Shown one piece after another: positions 1 through 6,103 of a stretch of DNA of 9,663 bases. A program made the translations under genes and the position numbers. Source of the DNA: Thermoflexales bacterium (GTDB taxonomy: Bacteria; Chloroflexota; Anaerolineae; Fen-1058); the NCBI GenBank assembly GCA_016931085.1, contig JAFGFO010000400.1, positions 1 through 9,663 of the forward strand, given 5' to 3'. How positions within the stretch are numbered: the stretch's first letter is position 1; each line of letters begins with the position of its first letter. The notes beneath the pieces were generated by a model, which had not been told where the DNA came from, searched no databases, and saw only the letters and a program-made list of their open reading frames with translations.

Positions 1-550
1 AGAGCATCACGTCGACAAGCACGCCTTCAAGGTGCCGTTCGTGTGCGGCTGCCGCAACCTGGGCGAGGCGCTGCGGCGCATCGGCGAAGGCGCGGCCATG
101 ATCCGCACCAAGGGTGAGGCCGGCACCGGCAACGTCGTCGAGGCCGTGCGCCACGCGCGGGCCGTGCTGGGCGAGATCCGCCGCTTGCAGACGATGGACC
201 GCGCCGAGATGATGAGCTATGCCAAAGACATCGGCGCGCCGTACGAGCTGGTCGTCGAGACGGCCGAGCTAGGGCGCTTGCCGGTGGTCAATTTCGCCGC
301 CGGCGGGATCGCCACGCCGGCCGACGCGGCCTTGATGATGCAGTTGGGTGTGGACGGCGTGTTCGTGGGCAGCGGCATCTTCAAGAGCGGCAACCCGGCC
401 AAGCGGGCCAAGGCCATCGTCGAGGCGACGACGCATTACACAGACCCTGCTGTCATCGCCGAGGTCAGCAAGAACCTGGGCGAGGCCATGGTCGGCATCG
501 AGATCAGCGCCATCGCCGAAGGCGAGCGGCTGGCCGAGCGAGGCTGGTAA
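1..550 (+). CDS. pdxS: Pyridoxal 5'-phosphate synthase lyase subunit PdxS (3' part, 5' end outside window)
   Basis: PdxS is the synthase subunit of the DXP-independent vitamin B6 pathway. It condenses ribose 5-phosphate, glyceraldehyde 3-phosphate and ammonia (supplied by PdxT) into PLP in the cytoplasm. The reading frame is open from base 2 and ends at TAA 548-550, giving 182 residues, the C-terminal ~60% of a protein usually of about 290. Clear family blocks are [54 protein letters not shown] and [10 protein letters not shown]. The lysine in [10 protein letters not shown] corresponds to the second catalytic lysine (Lys149 in Bacillus subtilis); the first (Lys81) lies upstream of the window. 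The C-terminus (ERLAERGW) matches the usual end of the family, so the gene is cut only by the window edge. Its partner pdxT lies about 1.2 kb downstream rather than directly adjacent. Identification is near certain from conserved sequence. Confidence 0.98.
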   Translation, partial: EHHVDKHAFKVPFVCGCRNLGEALRRIGEGAAMIRTKGEAGTGNVVEAVRHARAVLGEIRRLQTMDRAEMMSYAKDIGAPYELVVETAELGRLPVVNFAAGGIATPADAALMMQLGVDGVFVGSGIFKSGNPAKRAKAIVEATTHYTDPAVIAEVSKNLGEAMVGIEISAIAEGERLAERGW

Positions 551-554
551 GGGT

Positions 555-1031
555 TTGGACGATCGGACTGAAATTTATATCAGGCTCGCCACACTGGACG
601 ATGCCGAGATCATTGTCCATCATCGCCGCGCCATGTTTGTCGACTTGGACAAGGCCGATGCGGCCAGCTTGGACGCGATGGATGCCACTTTTAGGCCCTT
701 TGTGCGCCGGGGGCTGGCCGAAGGCTCGTACCTTGGCTGGCTGGCTTGCACGAGCGATGGCCAGGTCGTGGCCGGGGCGGGCCTGATCGTGCACGAGTGG
801 ATGGCTGGCCCTAACGATCCTGCCCACCCGTGCCGCGCCTATATCGCTAACGTCTATACCGGGCCGGCCTACCGGGGGCGTGGCATCGCGCGCCAGCTCG
901 TCACGGCCGCCGTGGACTGGTGCCGCGCCCAGGGCTTTAGAGTCATTTCGCTGCACGCCAGCGATTACGGCGCCCCGTTGTACCGCTCGCTGGGTTTCGA
1001 GCCGACGAACGAGATGCAGCTCAAGTTGTAG
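555..1031 (+). CDS. GNAT family N-acetyltransferase
   Basis: This is a single-domain GNAT acetyltransferase of about 158 residues; the acceptor substrate cannot be told from sequence. The N-terminus (IRLATLDDAEII) is the usual first GNAT strand. The acetyl-CoA pyrophosphate-binding motif is present as YRGRGIA (R107-A112, R-x-x-G-x-A), and the C-terminal pattern HASDYGAPLYRSLGFEPTNEM is typical of a widespread GNAT subfamily. The only sensible start is TTG at 555, four bases after the pdxS stop. The next in-frame ATG (633) would remove the first strand and helix. A weak AGGG-like sequence overlaps the pdxS stop, so translation is probably coupled to pdxS. An upstream extension in this frame through pdxS is open but unlikely to be real. 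The gene reads as part of the pdxS transcript. Start is moderately sure, family very sure. Confidence 0.87.
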   Translation: MDDRTEIYIRLATLDDAEIIVHHRRAMFVDLDKADAASLDAMDATFRPFVRRGLAEGSYLGWLACTSDGQVVAGAGLIVHEWMAGPNDPAHPCRAYIANVYTGPAYRGRGIARQLVTAAVDWCRAQGFRVISLHASDYGAPLYRSLGFEPTNEMQLKL

Positions 1032-1048
1032 CGCGAAACGCTCTCTCT

Positions 1049-1053
1049 GGAGG
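1049..1053 (+). promoter_or_regulatory. Ribosome binding site fixing the start of the 108-aa partner gene
   Basis: GGAGG lies five bases before ATG 1059. A GTG at 1053 in the same frame overlaps this site and so cannot be the start. This is the strongest Shine-Dalgarno sequence in the 1-3373 block, so the module can be translated on its own rather than only by coupling. Confidence 0.75.
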
Positions 1054-1058
1054 TGGAC

Positions 1059-1385
1059 ATGATCACAACATTAGACAAGATTCGGCTATTCGAACGATAC
1101 CTGGAGTTGATCCAGGGTCATATCGATCCGGCCGTAGATGTTGTGTTGAGCAAATTGTTAGAACGCAAAAGAGGAGAGTTGATACAGCGCCGTGACGAGA
1201 TGTTCACTCGGCTCGAAGCCTTTGAGAAGCAGTACAACATGGTCTCGAGCGAGTTCTTCGACAAATTCGAGCGAGGCGAGCTTGGAGACGCGCTGGATTT
1301 CCTCGAGTGGTCAGCAACCTGGCAGATGTATACTAGTGTGCTCAAATCTCTGGGCGCTTTATCGCCCAAGCCGTTGTCAATCTGA
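1059..1385 (+). CDS. Small helical protein, probable antitoxin partner of the TumE/DUF6516 protein
   Basis: This encodes 108 residues, predicted mostly helical and rich in charged residues, with a likely amphipathic helix or short coiled coil at about residues 30-60. Residues 67-91 carry a pattern I recognise from small proteins next to toxin-like genes: FFDKFERGELGD followed by DFLEW and a terminal MY. I see no helix-turn-helix, ribbon-helix-helix or AbrB fold, so autoregulation by DNA binding is not evident. The stop codon (TGA 1383-1385) overlaps by one base the ATG of the DUF6516 gene, as in toxin-antitoxin pairs with the antitoxin first. The gene is much less GC-rich than its neighbours (27-31 G+C per 60 bases in sampled lines). 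The antitoxin role is inferred from position, size and coupling; no biochemical motif proves it. The start is supported by the GGAGG site. Confidence 0.65.
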   Translation: MITTLDKIRLFERYLELIQGHIDPAVDVVLSKLLERKRGELIQRRDEMFTRLEAFEKQYNMVSSEFFDKFERGELGDALDFLEWSATWQMYTSVLKSLGALSPKPLSI

Positions 1386-1774
1386 TGTTGAACCTGGATA
1401 CCTTGTTCGATGACTATGAACATCTTTTGCTGCTTAGCCCAGCCGTGCTTCGATTTCACATCCTAAGGCGGCGCACGCTGGAACACGAGGGCTACATTCG
1501 CATCAGGGTCGAGTTGATAAACGATGAATTGCTCGAGATCTCTGAATTTTGGACCGACGTAGAAGGCATGCTGAACAAACGTGAATACGGCTATCACTGG
1601 CAGGGTGCTGAGGGACAACTTGTCAGCCGGTGGGATAATGTAAATCATCACCGGTCCTTGCTTTACGCACCGCATCATGTTCATCTAGCTGATCGAGTCG
1701 AGGGTATAGCCAAGCCGCCAGATTTTGAGACCGTGTTGCACGAGGTGGAGAAGCAGTTGGGGTTCGAGGTATGA
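1385..1774 (+). CDS. TumE/DUF6516 family protein, probable toxin of a toxin-antitoxin pair
   Basis: This encodes 129 residues matching the TumE (DUF6516) family as I know it. It shows an N-terminal helix, then EGYIRIRVELINDELLEISEF (residues 36-56, a strand pair), the family signature YHWQ (70-73) with RWDN (82-85), and the histidine-rich HHVH (97-100), followed by a C-terminal PPDFETVLHEVE helix. Length is normal, so the gene looks intact. The polar clusters (H71, W72, R82, D84, H97, H98, H100) are candidate active-site residues, but the activity of the family is not something I can derive from sequence. It starts on ATG 1385, overlapping the upstream stop by one base, and its stop TGA 1772-1774 overlaps the pdxT ATG by four bases. 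Its G+C content (~48% in sampled lines) points to acquisition. Family assignment is fairly sure; the toxin role follows from family naming and pairing. Confidence 0.8.
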   Translation: MLNLDTLFDDYEHLLLLSPAVLRFHILRRRTLEHEGYIRIRVELINDELLEISEFWTDVEGMLNKREYGYHWQGAEGQLVSRWDNVNHHRSLLYAPHHVHLADRVEGIAKPPDFETVLHEVEKQLGFEV

Positions 1775-2382
1775 GGATTGGTATCCTGGCCCTTCAGGGG
1801 GCATTCATCGAGCACGAGCAAGTGCTGCGGCGCTTGGGCGTAGAGACGAGCCAGGTGCGCTTGCCTTCTCAGATGGCCGGCCTGGACGGCTTGATTATCC
1901 CAGGCGGCGAGAGCACGACGATCGGCCAGTTGGCCGTGCAATATGGCCTGGTCGAGCCCATTCGCGAGCTGGCTGCCTCTGGGCGGCCGGTGTGGGGCAC
2001 CTGCGCCGGGCTGATTTTTCTGGCGCGCCAGGTGGAACACTGCCAGCCTTTGCTGAGTCTCTTGGATGTGAGGGTGGTGCGGAACGCCTTTGGCCGCCAG
2101 GTGGACAGCTTTGAGATCGACCTGGACGTGCCGGCCCTGTACGCTGAAGAGGATGCGCGGCCCTTTCACGCTATTTTCATTCGCGCGCCCTTGATCGAGT
2201 CGGTCGGGGAGGGAGTGAGCGTGTTGGCGCGCCTGCCGGCCGCTTGTCTGGCCGGCCGCAGCCTGCTACCCGATCAAGCCATCGTGGCCGCCCGTCAGGC
2301 CAACTTACTGGCCACCGCCTTCCATCCCGAACTTGGCGGCGACGAGCGCTTTCACCGTTATTTCTTGAGTATGGCGATATAG
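1771..2382 (+). CDS. pdxT: Pyridoxal 5'-phosphate synthase glutaminase subunit PdxT
   Basis: PdxT is the class I glutamine amidotransferase that hydrolyses glutamine and channels ammonia to PdxS in the 12+12 PLP synthase complex. The protein has 203 residues, normal for the family. The start MRIGILALQGAFIEH is diagnostic. PGGEST (44-49) forms the oxyanion region, the nucleophile is C78 in WGTCAG, FIRAP lies at 136-140, and the catalytic dyad is H185 and E187 in FHPEL. All catalytic residues are present, so the enzyme should be active. ATG 1771 is embedded in the stop of the DUF6516 gene (ATGA), with only a weak G-rich sequence upstream (1759-1762). Translation is therefore probably coupled to the toxin-like gene, an odd arrangement for a housekeeping enzyme. 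It normally follows pdxS directly. Confidence 0.98.
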   Translation: MRIGILALQGAFIEHEQVLRRLGVETSQVRLPSQMAGLDGLIIPGGESTTIGQLAVQYGLVEPIRELAASGRPVWGTCAGLIFLARQVEHCQPLLSLLDVRVVRNAFGRQVDSFEIDLDVPALYAEEDARPFHAIFIRAPLIESVGEGVSVLARLPAACLAGRSLLPDQAIVAARQANLLATAFHPELGGDERFHRYFLSMAI

Positions 2383-2395
2383 AGAGTTCACGGCT

Positions 2396-3373
2396 ATGGT
2401 CCGCCCATTTCAGTTGAGCGACATTCCCCTACTCACCCGCCTGGAAAAAAGCGGCGTGCCATTGTACAATGAAGTGGCACTGACGCACGGGCTACACCCC
2501 TGGCGCTCGGCCCTGGCTGGCTATCTCTCGCTGCACAGGCATGGCCTGCACACTTGTGTACTGCCTGCAAGCCAGGCTGGGGGCGGCTTTGCCCAGATGT
2601 GGCCGCGGCAAGAGCGCGGCGTGATGACCTACATCGCCCCAGCTTTGTCTGGCAACGAGCCAGGAGCTGTGTGGGTGGAGCTGTTAGAGGCCATGGCCGT
2701 GGTGGCCGGCAAGCTGGGCTTGCAGTACTTGATCGCCGAGGTGCCGGGCGAAAGCCCAGCCATCGACGTGCTGCGCCATGCTGGCTTCTCGATCTACCTG
2801 CGCCAGGACATTTTGCGCTGTGTGCCGGGCCCGGCGTGCTCGGAAAAGTTGACGGATCCCACTTTGCTGCACAAGGCATCACCATCTGATGAGTGGGCGG
2901 TGCAGCAGTTGTACTATAACATCACACCGCGCCTGGCCCAACTGGCCAGCTTTGTCCCTGAAATCAAGCCGGCCAGCCAGGTCTATATCGCCCAAGACGC
3001 CGGTGAGGTCACGACCTACCTGGAAATCCGGCCGGGAGCGCTGGGGGCATGGTTTGACGTGATGGTCCATCCACAAGCTGAGGTACACGCCCAGCATGCC
3101 CTGATCCATGGCCTGGCGTTGATGGGCCAACAGTCTGAGCGGGCGCTCTATTGCTGTGTGCGGCGCTACCAGGAGTGGTTGTGGGAGCCGCTGTTGGCGT
3201 TGGGCTTTGAGGCGTTTGCCTCGAGCGCGGTGATGGTCAAGCGCCTGGTGGCGCCAGTGACCGAGCCGGAACTGTCGCCCGTGGCCGCACTCGAAGCGCG
3301 CCAGGCCGCTTCGCCGGTAGCGCGCGCCGCAACCAGTGACCCTCTTCGTGCTACATCGAGGGCAGGTGAGTAA
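2396..3373 (+). CDS. Two-domain GNAT-like protein of unknown function
   Basis: This encodes 325 residues. The first ~145 look like a GNAT fold: a starting strand VRPFQLSDIPLL, a helix at 91-108 (AVWVELLEAMAVVAGKLG) and the ending pattern SPAIDVLRHAGFSIYLRQDIL (120-140), which is the usual GNAT terminal helix-strand. Residues ~158-285 appear to repeat the fold (VYIAQDAGEVTTYLEIR, a helix at 230-245, EPLLALGFEAFASSAVMVKRL). Neither half shows a clean R/Q-x-x-G-x-G/A acetyl-CoA loop; the equivalent region of the first half reads SGNEPGA. It may therefore be a degenerate or non-catalytic acyltransferase. The last ~40 residues are rich in Ala, Pro, Glu and Arg and probably disordered. It lies 13 bases after pdxT and 3 bases before the R3H ATPase gene, so is cotranscribed. 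ATG 2396 has only a weak AGAGAG upstream. Superfamily likely; function unknown. Confidence 0.75.
   Translation: MVRPFQLSDIPLLTRLEKSGVPLYNEVALTHGLHPWRSALAGYLSLHRHGLHTCVLPASQAGGGFAQMWPRQERGVMTYIAPALSGNEPGAVWVELLEAMAVVAGKLGLQYLIAEVPGESPAIDVLRHAGFSIYLRQDILRCVPGPACSEKLTDPTLLHKASPSDEWAVQQLYYNITPRLAQLASFVPEIKPASQVYIAQDAGEVTTYLEIRPGALGAWFDVMVHPQAEVHAQHALIHGLALMGQQSERALYCCVRRYQEWLWEPLLALGFEAFASSAVMVKRLVAPVTEPELSPVAALEARQAASPVARAATSDPLRATSRAGE
3364..3370 (+). promoter_or_regulatory. Ribosome binding site deciding the GTG start of the R3H ATPase gene
   Basis: AGGTGAG at the end of the upstream gene is six bases before GTG 3377. An in-frame ATG at 3386 would be 15 bases away, too far, so GTG is preferred. 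The choice changes the protein by only three residues. Confidence 0.55.
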
Positions 3374-3376
3374 GCA

Positions 3377-4933
3377 GTGACAAATATGCAACAATTGAAA
3401 ATTACCGACGATTTGGATGTTTTGTTAGAGGTCTTGCCGTCTTCGATTCGAGACAGGGTCAAAAGTCTCAACCGCGGCGATGCGCTGCTGGAGGTGGTGC
3501 TGGACCTGGGGCGCAAGCCCGAGGCCCGCTACATCGACGGCGAGCTTAACCTGAACGATCAGGAGATCACGCAAAGCGAAATCAACCAGGTGGTAGACCT
3601 GATTGGCGACTTTGACGCCGACAACCGGGCCGGCCTGGAGCGCACCCTGCACCGCGTCAGCGCCATCCGTAACCGGCGCAGCGCCATCGTCGGCCTGACC
3701 TGCCGGGTAGGGCGGGCTGTGTATGGCACCATCGACATCATCGAGGACATTGTCATGTCCGGCAAGAGCATCTTGCTCCTGGGCAAGCCGGGGGTTGGCA
3801 AGACGACGATGCTGCGTGAGGCCGCCCGCGTGCTGGCCGAAAAGCGGCGCGTGATCATCGTGGATACCTCCAACGAGATTGGCGGCGACGGGGACATCCC
3901 GCACCCGGCCGTCGGGCGAGCCCGCCGCATGCAGGTGCCGCAGCCCAGCTTGCAACACGAGGTGATGATCGAGGCGGTGGAGAATCACATGCCCGAAACG
4001 ATCGTCATCGACGAAATCGGGCGCGAGCTGGAGACCCTGGCGGCTCGCACCATCGCCGAGCGCGGCGTACAATTGATCGCCACCGCTCACGGCAACACGC
4101 TCGACAATCTTTTGCTCAATCCGACCTTGTCGGACCTGGTGGGCGGCATCGAGAGCGTGACGCTTTCGGACGAGGAGGCCCGCCGGCGCGGAACGCAAAA
4201 AACGGTGCTGGAGAGACGCGCCCCACCTACTTTTGACGTGCTGATCGAGATCCAAGACCGCCAAAAGCTGCTGGTGCATCACGACGTGGCGCAGTCGGTG
4301 GACAGCTTGCTGCGCGGCCGCGCTCCAGATACCGAGCTGCGCTATCGCGACGAAGACGGCGAGGTCCATACCACGGTCAGCTCGAGTTCGCAAGGCGCTG
4401 CCCTCGAAAGCAATGGCATGCAAGCCCCTTCAGCCTTGCAGTTCGCGCAGCGCGCCGAGCGGGCCACGCTCCAGTCCAAGCGCGTCTTTGCCTACGGCGT
4501 GGCCCACAACCGGCTGGCCCAGGTCTCGGCTCGCTTGCGCGTGCCGCTGAGTGTAGTCGAGGAGCTGGGCTCGGCCGAGCTGTTGATGATCGTCAAGAGC
4601 CAGTGGAACAGGCGCCCGCGTGTGGTGACCGACGCCGAGCGGCGCGGCCTGCCCATCTATGTGCTGCGCTCGAACACGGCCCAGCAGATCGAAAAATGCC
4701 TGGTGGATATCTTTGACCTCAAGGATGACGATAATAACGGCTTTTACGATCTGGCCTTGCACGAAGCGCAGGAAGCGATTCGACAGGTCCAAGACGGCGC
4801 CAAGTGGGTGGACCTGTCACCCCAAACCTCCTTCGTGCGCCGCGCTCAACACGAGATGGCCCGCCAATCGAATCTGATTAGCCACAGCTACGGGCGGGAC
4901 CCGCGCCGGCACGTGAGGATATACCGCGAGTGA
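3377..4933 (+). CDS. AAA ATPase with C-terminal R3H domain (SpoIIIAA/Ycf45-like)
   Basis: This encodes 518 residues. The N-terminal ATPase resembles the secretion-type/SpoIIIAA group, with Walker A GKPGVGKTT (136-144), Walker B ETIVIDEIG (207-215) and the sensor-like stretch QLIATAHGNT (232-241). A low-complexity linker (about 331-352, Ser-rich) separates it from a middle domain (~355-450) conserved in R3H ATPases. An acidic patch DLKDDDNN (447-454) follows. The C-terminus is an R3H single-stranded nucleic-acid binding domain, with R488 and H492 (R-x-x-x-H), then SNLISHSYGRDPRRHVRIY (498-516). Relatives occur in cyanobacteria, plastids (Ycf45), Firmicutes and Chloroflexota; a role in nucleic-acid handling is likely but unproven. 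It is not the sporulation protein itself, because that lacks R3H and this window has no other spoIIIA gene. The start is GTG 3377, supported by AGGTGAG. The stop overlaps the tmk start by four bases, implying coupled expression with dTMP kinase. Confidence 0.92.
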   Translation: MTNMQQLKITDDLDVLLEVLPSSIRDRVKSLNRGDALLEVVLDLGRKPEARYIDGELNLNDQEITQSEINQVVDLIGDFDADNRAGLERTLHRVSAIRNRRSAIVGLTCRVGRAVYGTIDIIEDIVMSGKSILLLGKPGVGKTTMLREAARVLAEKRRVIIVDTSNEIGGDGDIPHPAVGRARRMQVPQPSLQHEVMIEAVENHMPETIVIDEIGRELETLAARTIAERGVQLIATAHGNTLDNLLLNPTLSDLVGGIESVTLSDEEARRRGTQKTVLERRAPPTFDVLIEIQDRQKLLVHHDVAQSVDSLLRGRAPDTELRYRDEDGEVHTTVSSSSQGAALESNGMQAPSALQFAQRAERATLQSKRVFAYGVAHNRLAQVSARLRVPLSVVEELGSAELLMIVKSQWNRRPRVVTDAERRGLPIYVLRSNTAQQIEKCLVDIFDLKDDDNNGFYDLALHEAQEAIRQVQDGAKWVDLSPQTSFVRRAQHEMARQSNLISHSYGRDPRRHVRIYRE

Positions 4934-5580
4934 GCGCATTTATCACTTTCGAAGGGCCTGACGGCAGCGGCAAATCCACCCAGATCCACTTGCTGGCCGA
5001 GTTCCTGCGCGGGCAAGGTTATGACGTGTTGACCACGCGCGAGCCAGGCGGCACACCCATTGGCGAGCAAATCCGTGACGTGCTGCACAGCTTGCACAAC
5101 AAGGCCATGTCGCCGCGCGCAGAAATCTTGCTCTACTGCGCCAGCCGGGCCCAACTCGTCGAGCAGCTCATCCGCCCCCACCTGGCGACCGGCGGGGTGG
5201 TGCTATGCGACCGCTATGCCGACAGCACCCTGGCTTACCAGGGCTACGGCCACGGGCTTCCCCTGCTCACCTTGCGCATGATCTTGGGCTTCGCCACAGG
5301 GGGGCTGCGGCCCGACGTGACGATTTACCTGGACGTGGAGAGTGACGAGGGCCTGCAGCGGCGCAAGGCCAGCGGAGACGAGTGGAACCGCATGGACGAA
5401 CAGTCGCTCGACTTTCACCGCCGCGTGCGCCTGGGTTACCTGGCGCTGGCACACGACCAGCCACAACGCTGGCGCGTCTTGGACGGCGCTCGCCCCGTCG
5501 ACCTCATCGCCGAGGACATCCGCGCCATCGTGGCGGAACGCCTGGCAGATTGGAAGCTAAAGCCGGCGTCTGGGGATTGA
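4930..5580 (+). CDS. tmk: Thymidylate kinase
   Basis: Tmk phosphorylates dTMP to dTDP with ATP, an essential cytoplasmic step in dTTP supply. The 216-residue length is normal. The N-terminus FITFEGPDGSGKST contains the P-loop (9-17). TREPGGT (36-42) and the DRYADSTLAYQG block (94-105, with the DRY motif at 94-96) bind thymidylate, and IYLDV (132-136) is the expected strand. The lid region is RRKASGDEWNRMD (144-156). The GTG start at 4930 overlaps the R3H ATPase stop by four bases (GTGA), and no other start retains the P-loop strand. All expected catalytic residues are present. This is the last plus-strand gene of the first block and is followed by a small stem-loop at its stop codon. Confidence 0.98.
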   Translation: MSAFITFEGPDGSGKSTQIHLLAEFLRGQGYDVLTTREPGGTPIGEQIRDVLHSLHNKAMSPRAEILLYCASRAQLVEQLIRPHLATGGVVLCDRYADSTLAYQGYGHGLPLLTLRMILGFATGGLRPDVTIYLDVESDEGLQRRKASGDEWNRMDEQSLDFHRRVRLGYLALAHDQPQRWRVLDGARPVDLIAEDIRAIVAERLADWKLKPASGD

Positions 5581-5594
5581 GCAAGCTCTTGCTC
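5579..5594 (+). terminator. Short stem-loop at the tmk stop codon, possible transcript end
   Basis: GAGCAAG (5579-5585) pairs with CTTGCTC (5588-5594). In practice this is a six-base stem with a four-base loop. It begins inside the tmk TGA and sits where two gene blocks converge, so a transcript end here makes sense. It lacks an immediate run of T, so it is not a standard intrinsic terminator; the AT-rich repeat begins seven bases later. Confidence 0.35.
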
Positions 5595-5600
5595 TCCCTC

Positions 5601-5640
5601 ATTAACAATTAATAATTAATAATTAACAATTAATAATTAA
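5601..5640. repeat. AT-rich tandem direct repeat, 19-bp unit with 21-bp period
   Basis: Two identical 19-base copies (5601-5619 and 5622-5640) begin ATTAACAATTAATAATTAA and are separated by two bases. Each copy is itself built from ATTAATA-like steps. Only two of the 40 bases are G or C, in a window that is otherwise about 60% or more GC. The stretch fills the gap between the convergent tmk and FmdB-like genes, and the right copy contains the FmdB stop codon (5637-5639 read on the minus strand). It is not a clean inverted repeat, so a hairpin is weak. I see no flanking target duplication or transposase. Confidence 0.85.
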
Positions 5641-6023
5641 AAATCCTCTCCCGTCCCCATCTCGCCCAGTTCTGGCATGGACTTTTCGATCGCTTCGGGA
5701 TCCTCTCCGGCTTCCAGCCGGCCCACCACCTCGTCGAACTCGACCGGCATCTCTTCGCCGCTTTCGCGGGCCATCTTGCGCATAAAGCGACCTAAGGAGC
5801 GGGGATCGCTTTCGTCCAGGCCGGATAGCATCGATTCGTCCGCCATGCTTTCCATGCGGCTTTCTTCCGAGCGCAGCATGCGCACGCGGCTGACCAGCCG
5901 TGTCAGATTGGCTCCACCGCACCTGGGGCAGCGCGCGGTGCTGTGGTCTACGCAGGACACGGTGCGGAAGAATACGGATACTTTTCTTTTGCAATCAGCG
6001 CAGCGATAGTCGTAAATTGGCAT
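5637..6023 (-). CDS. FmdB-family zinc ribbon protein with acidic C-terminal tail
   Basis: This encodes 128 residues. The N-terminus MPIYDYRCADCKRK is diagnostic for the FmdB family of putative regulatory zinc ribbons, with cysteine pairs C8/C11 and C32/C35 (CPRC) as metal ligands and an extra C24. From about residue 50 the protein is Glu/Asp/Met-rich and helical (MESMADESM, RFMRKMARESGEEMP, DEVVGRLEAGEDPEAIEKSMPE). I recognise this tail from Chloroflexota members, where it is longer than in short FmdB proteins. The start is ATG at 6023, with GAGG six bases upstream on the minus strand. A longer upstream frame exists but would run through the promoter region and has no site. The role is unknown: family members were named for formamidase and amidase regulators, and no amidase is nearby. 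It converges with tmk and diverges from the OsmC gene. Confidence 0.9.
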   Translation of the reverse strand: MPIYDYRCADCKRKVSVFFRTVSCVDHSTARCPRCGGANLTRLVSRVRMLRSEESRMESMADESMLSGLDESDPRSLGRFMRKMARESGEEMPVEFDEVVGRLEAGEDPEAIEKSMPELGEMGTGEDF

Positions 6024-6029
6024 CAAACA

Positions 6030-6033
6030 CCTC
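6030..6033 (-). promoter_or_regulatory. Ribosome binding site of the FmdB-family gene
   Basis: Read on the minus strand, GAGG (within GAGGTG) is six bases before ATG 6023. This favours that start over the longer open frame and agrees with the family's MPIYDY N-terminus. Confidence 0.7.
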
Positions 6034-6053
6034 GCACATGGTAATGTGAGTGC

Positions 6054-6083
6054 ATTATACCATGGGAAAAACACCTGTGGCAA
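6054..6083 (-). promoter_or_regulatory. Sigma70-type promoter for the FmdB-family gene
   Basis: On the minus strand a perfect -10 TATAAT (6054-6059) is preceded by TGG, an extended -10 (TGn). A -35 TTGCCA (6078-6083, five of six matches to TTGACA) is 18 bases upstream. The predicted start of transcription is near 6047, leaving a leader of about 24 bases that carries the GAGG site. Prediction by motif only. Confidence 0.7.
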
Positions 6084-6103
6084 GGACCCCTGGACAGGCG
6101 AGT

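Noticed and set aside
348..554. Upstream extension of the acetyltransferase into pdxS
   Set aside because: The added residues are Arg/Ser-rich out-of-frame sequence from pdxS, and the GNAT fold begins after 555.
555..581. Possible promoter (TTGGAC with TATATC) before the acetyltransferase core
   Set aside because: The spacing is only about 15 bases, both boxes are poor, and the sequence is inside the likely coding start.
1053..1058. GTG 1053 as start of the 108-residue protein
   Set aside because: It overlaps the GGAGG ribosome binding site that is correctly spaced for ATG 1059.
3425..4423. Open frame of about 330 codons on the minus strand within the R3H ATPase gene
   Set aside because: It mirrors a well-supported ATPase with Walker motifs. 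The antisense product is rich in His/Gln/Leu without domain structure and has no plausible ribosome binding site.
3377..4933. True sporulation protein SpoIIIAA
   Set aside because: The protein carries a C-terminal R3H domain and a middle domain not found in SpoIIIAA, and no other spoIIIA genes are near.
5601..5640. AT-rich stretch as a CRISPR repeat, MITE or replication origin
   Set aside because: There are only two copies with a two-base gap, no terminal inverted repeats, no DnaA-box cluster and no cas or transposase gene.
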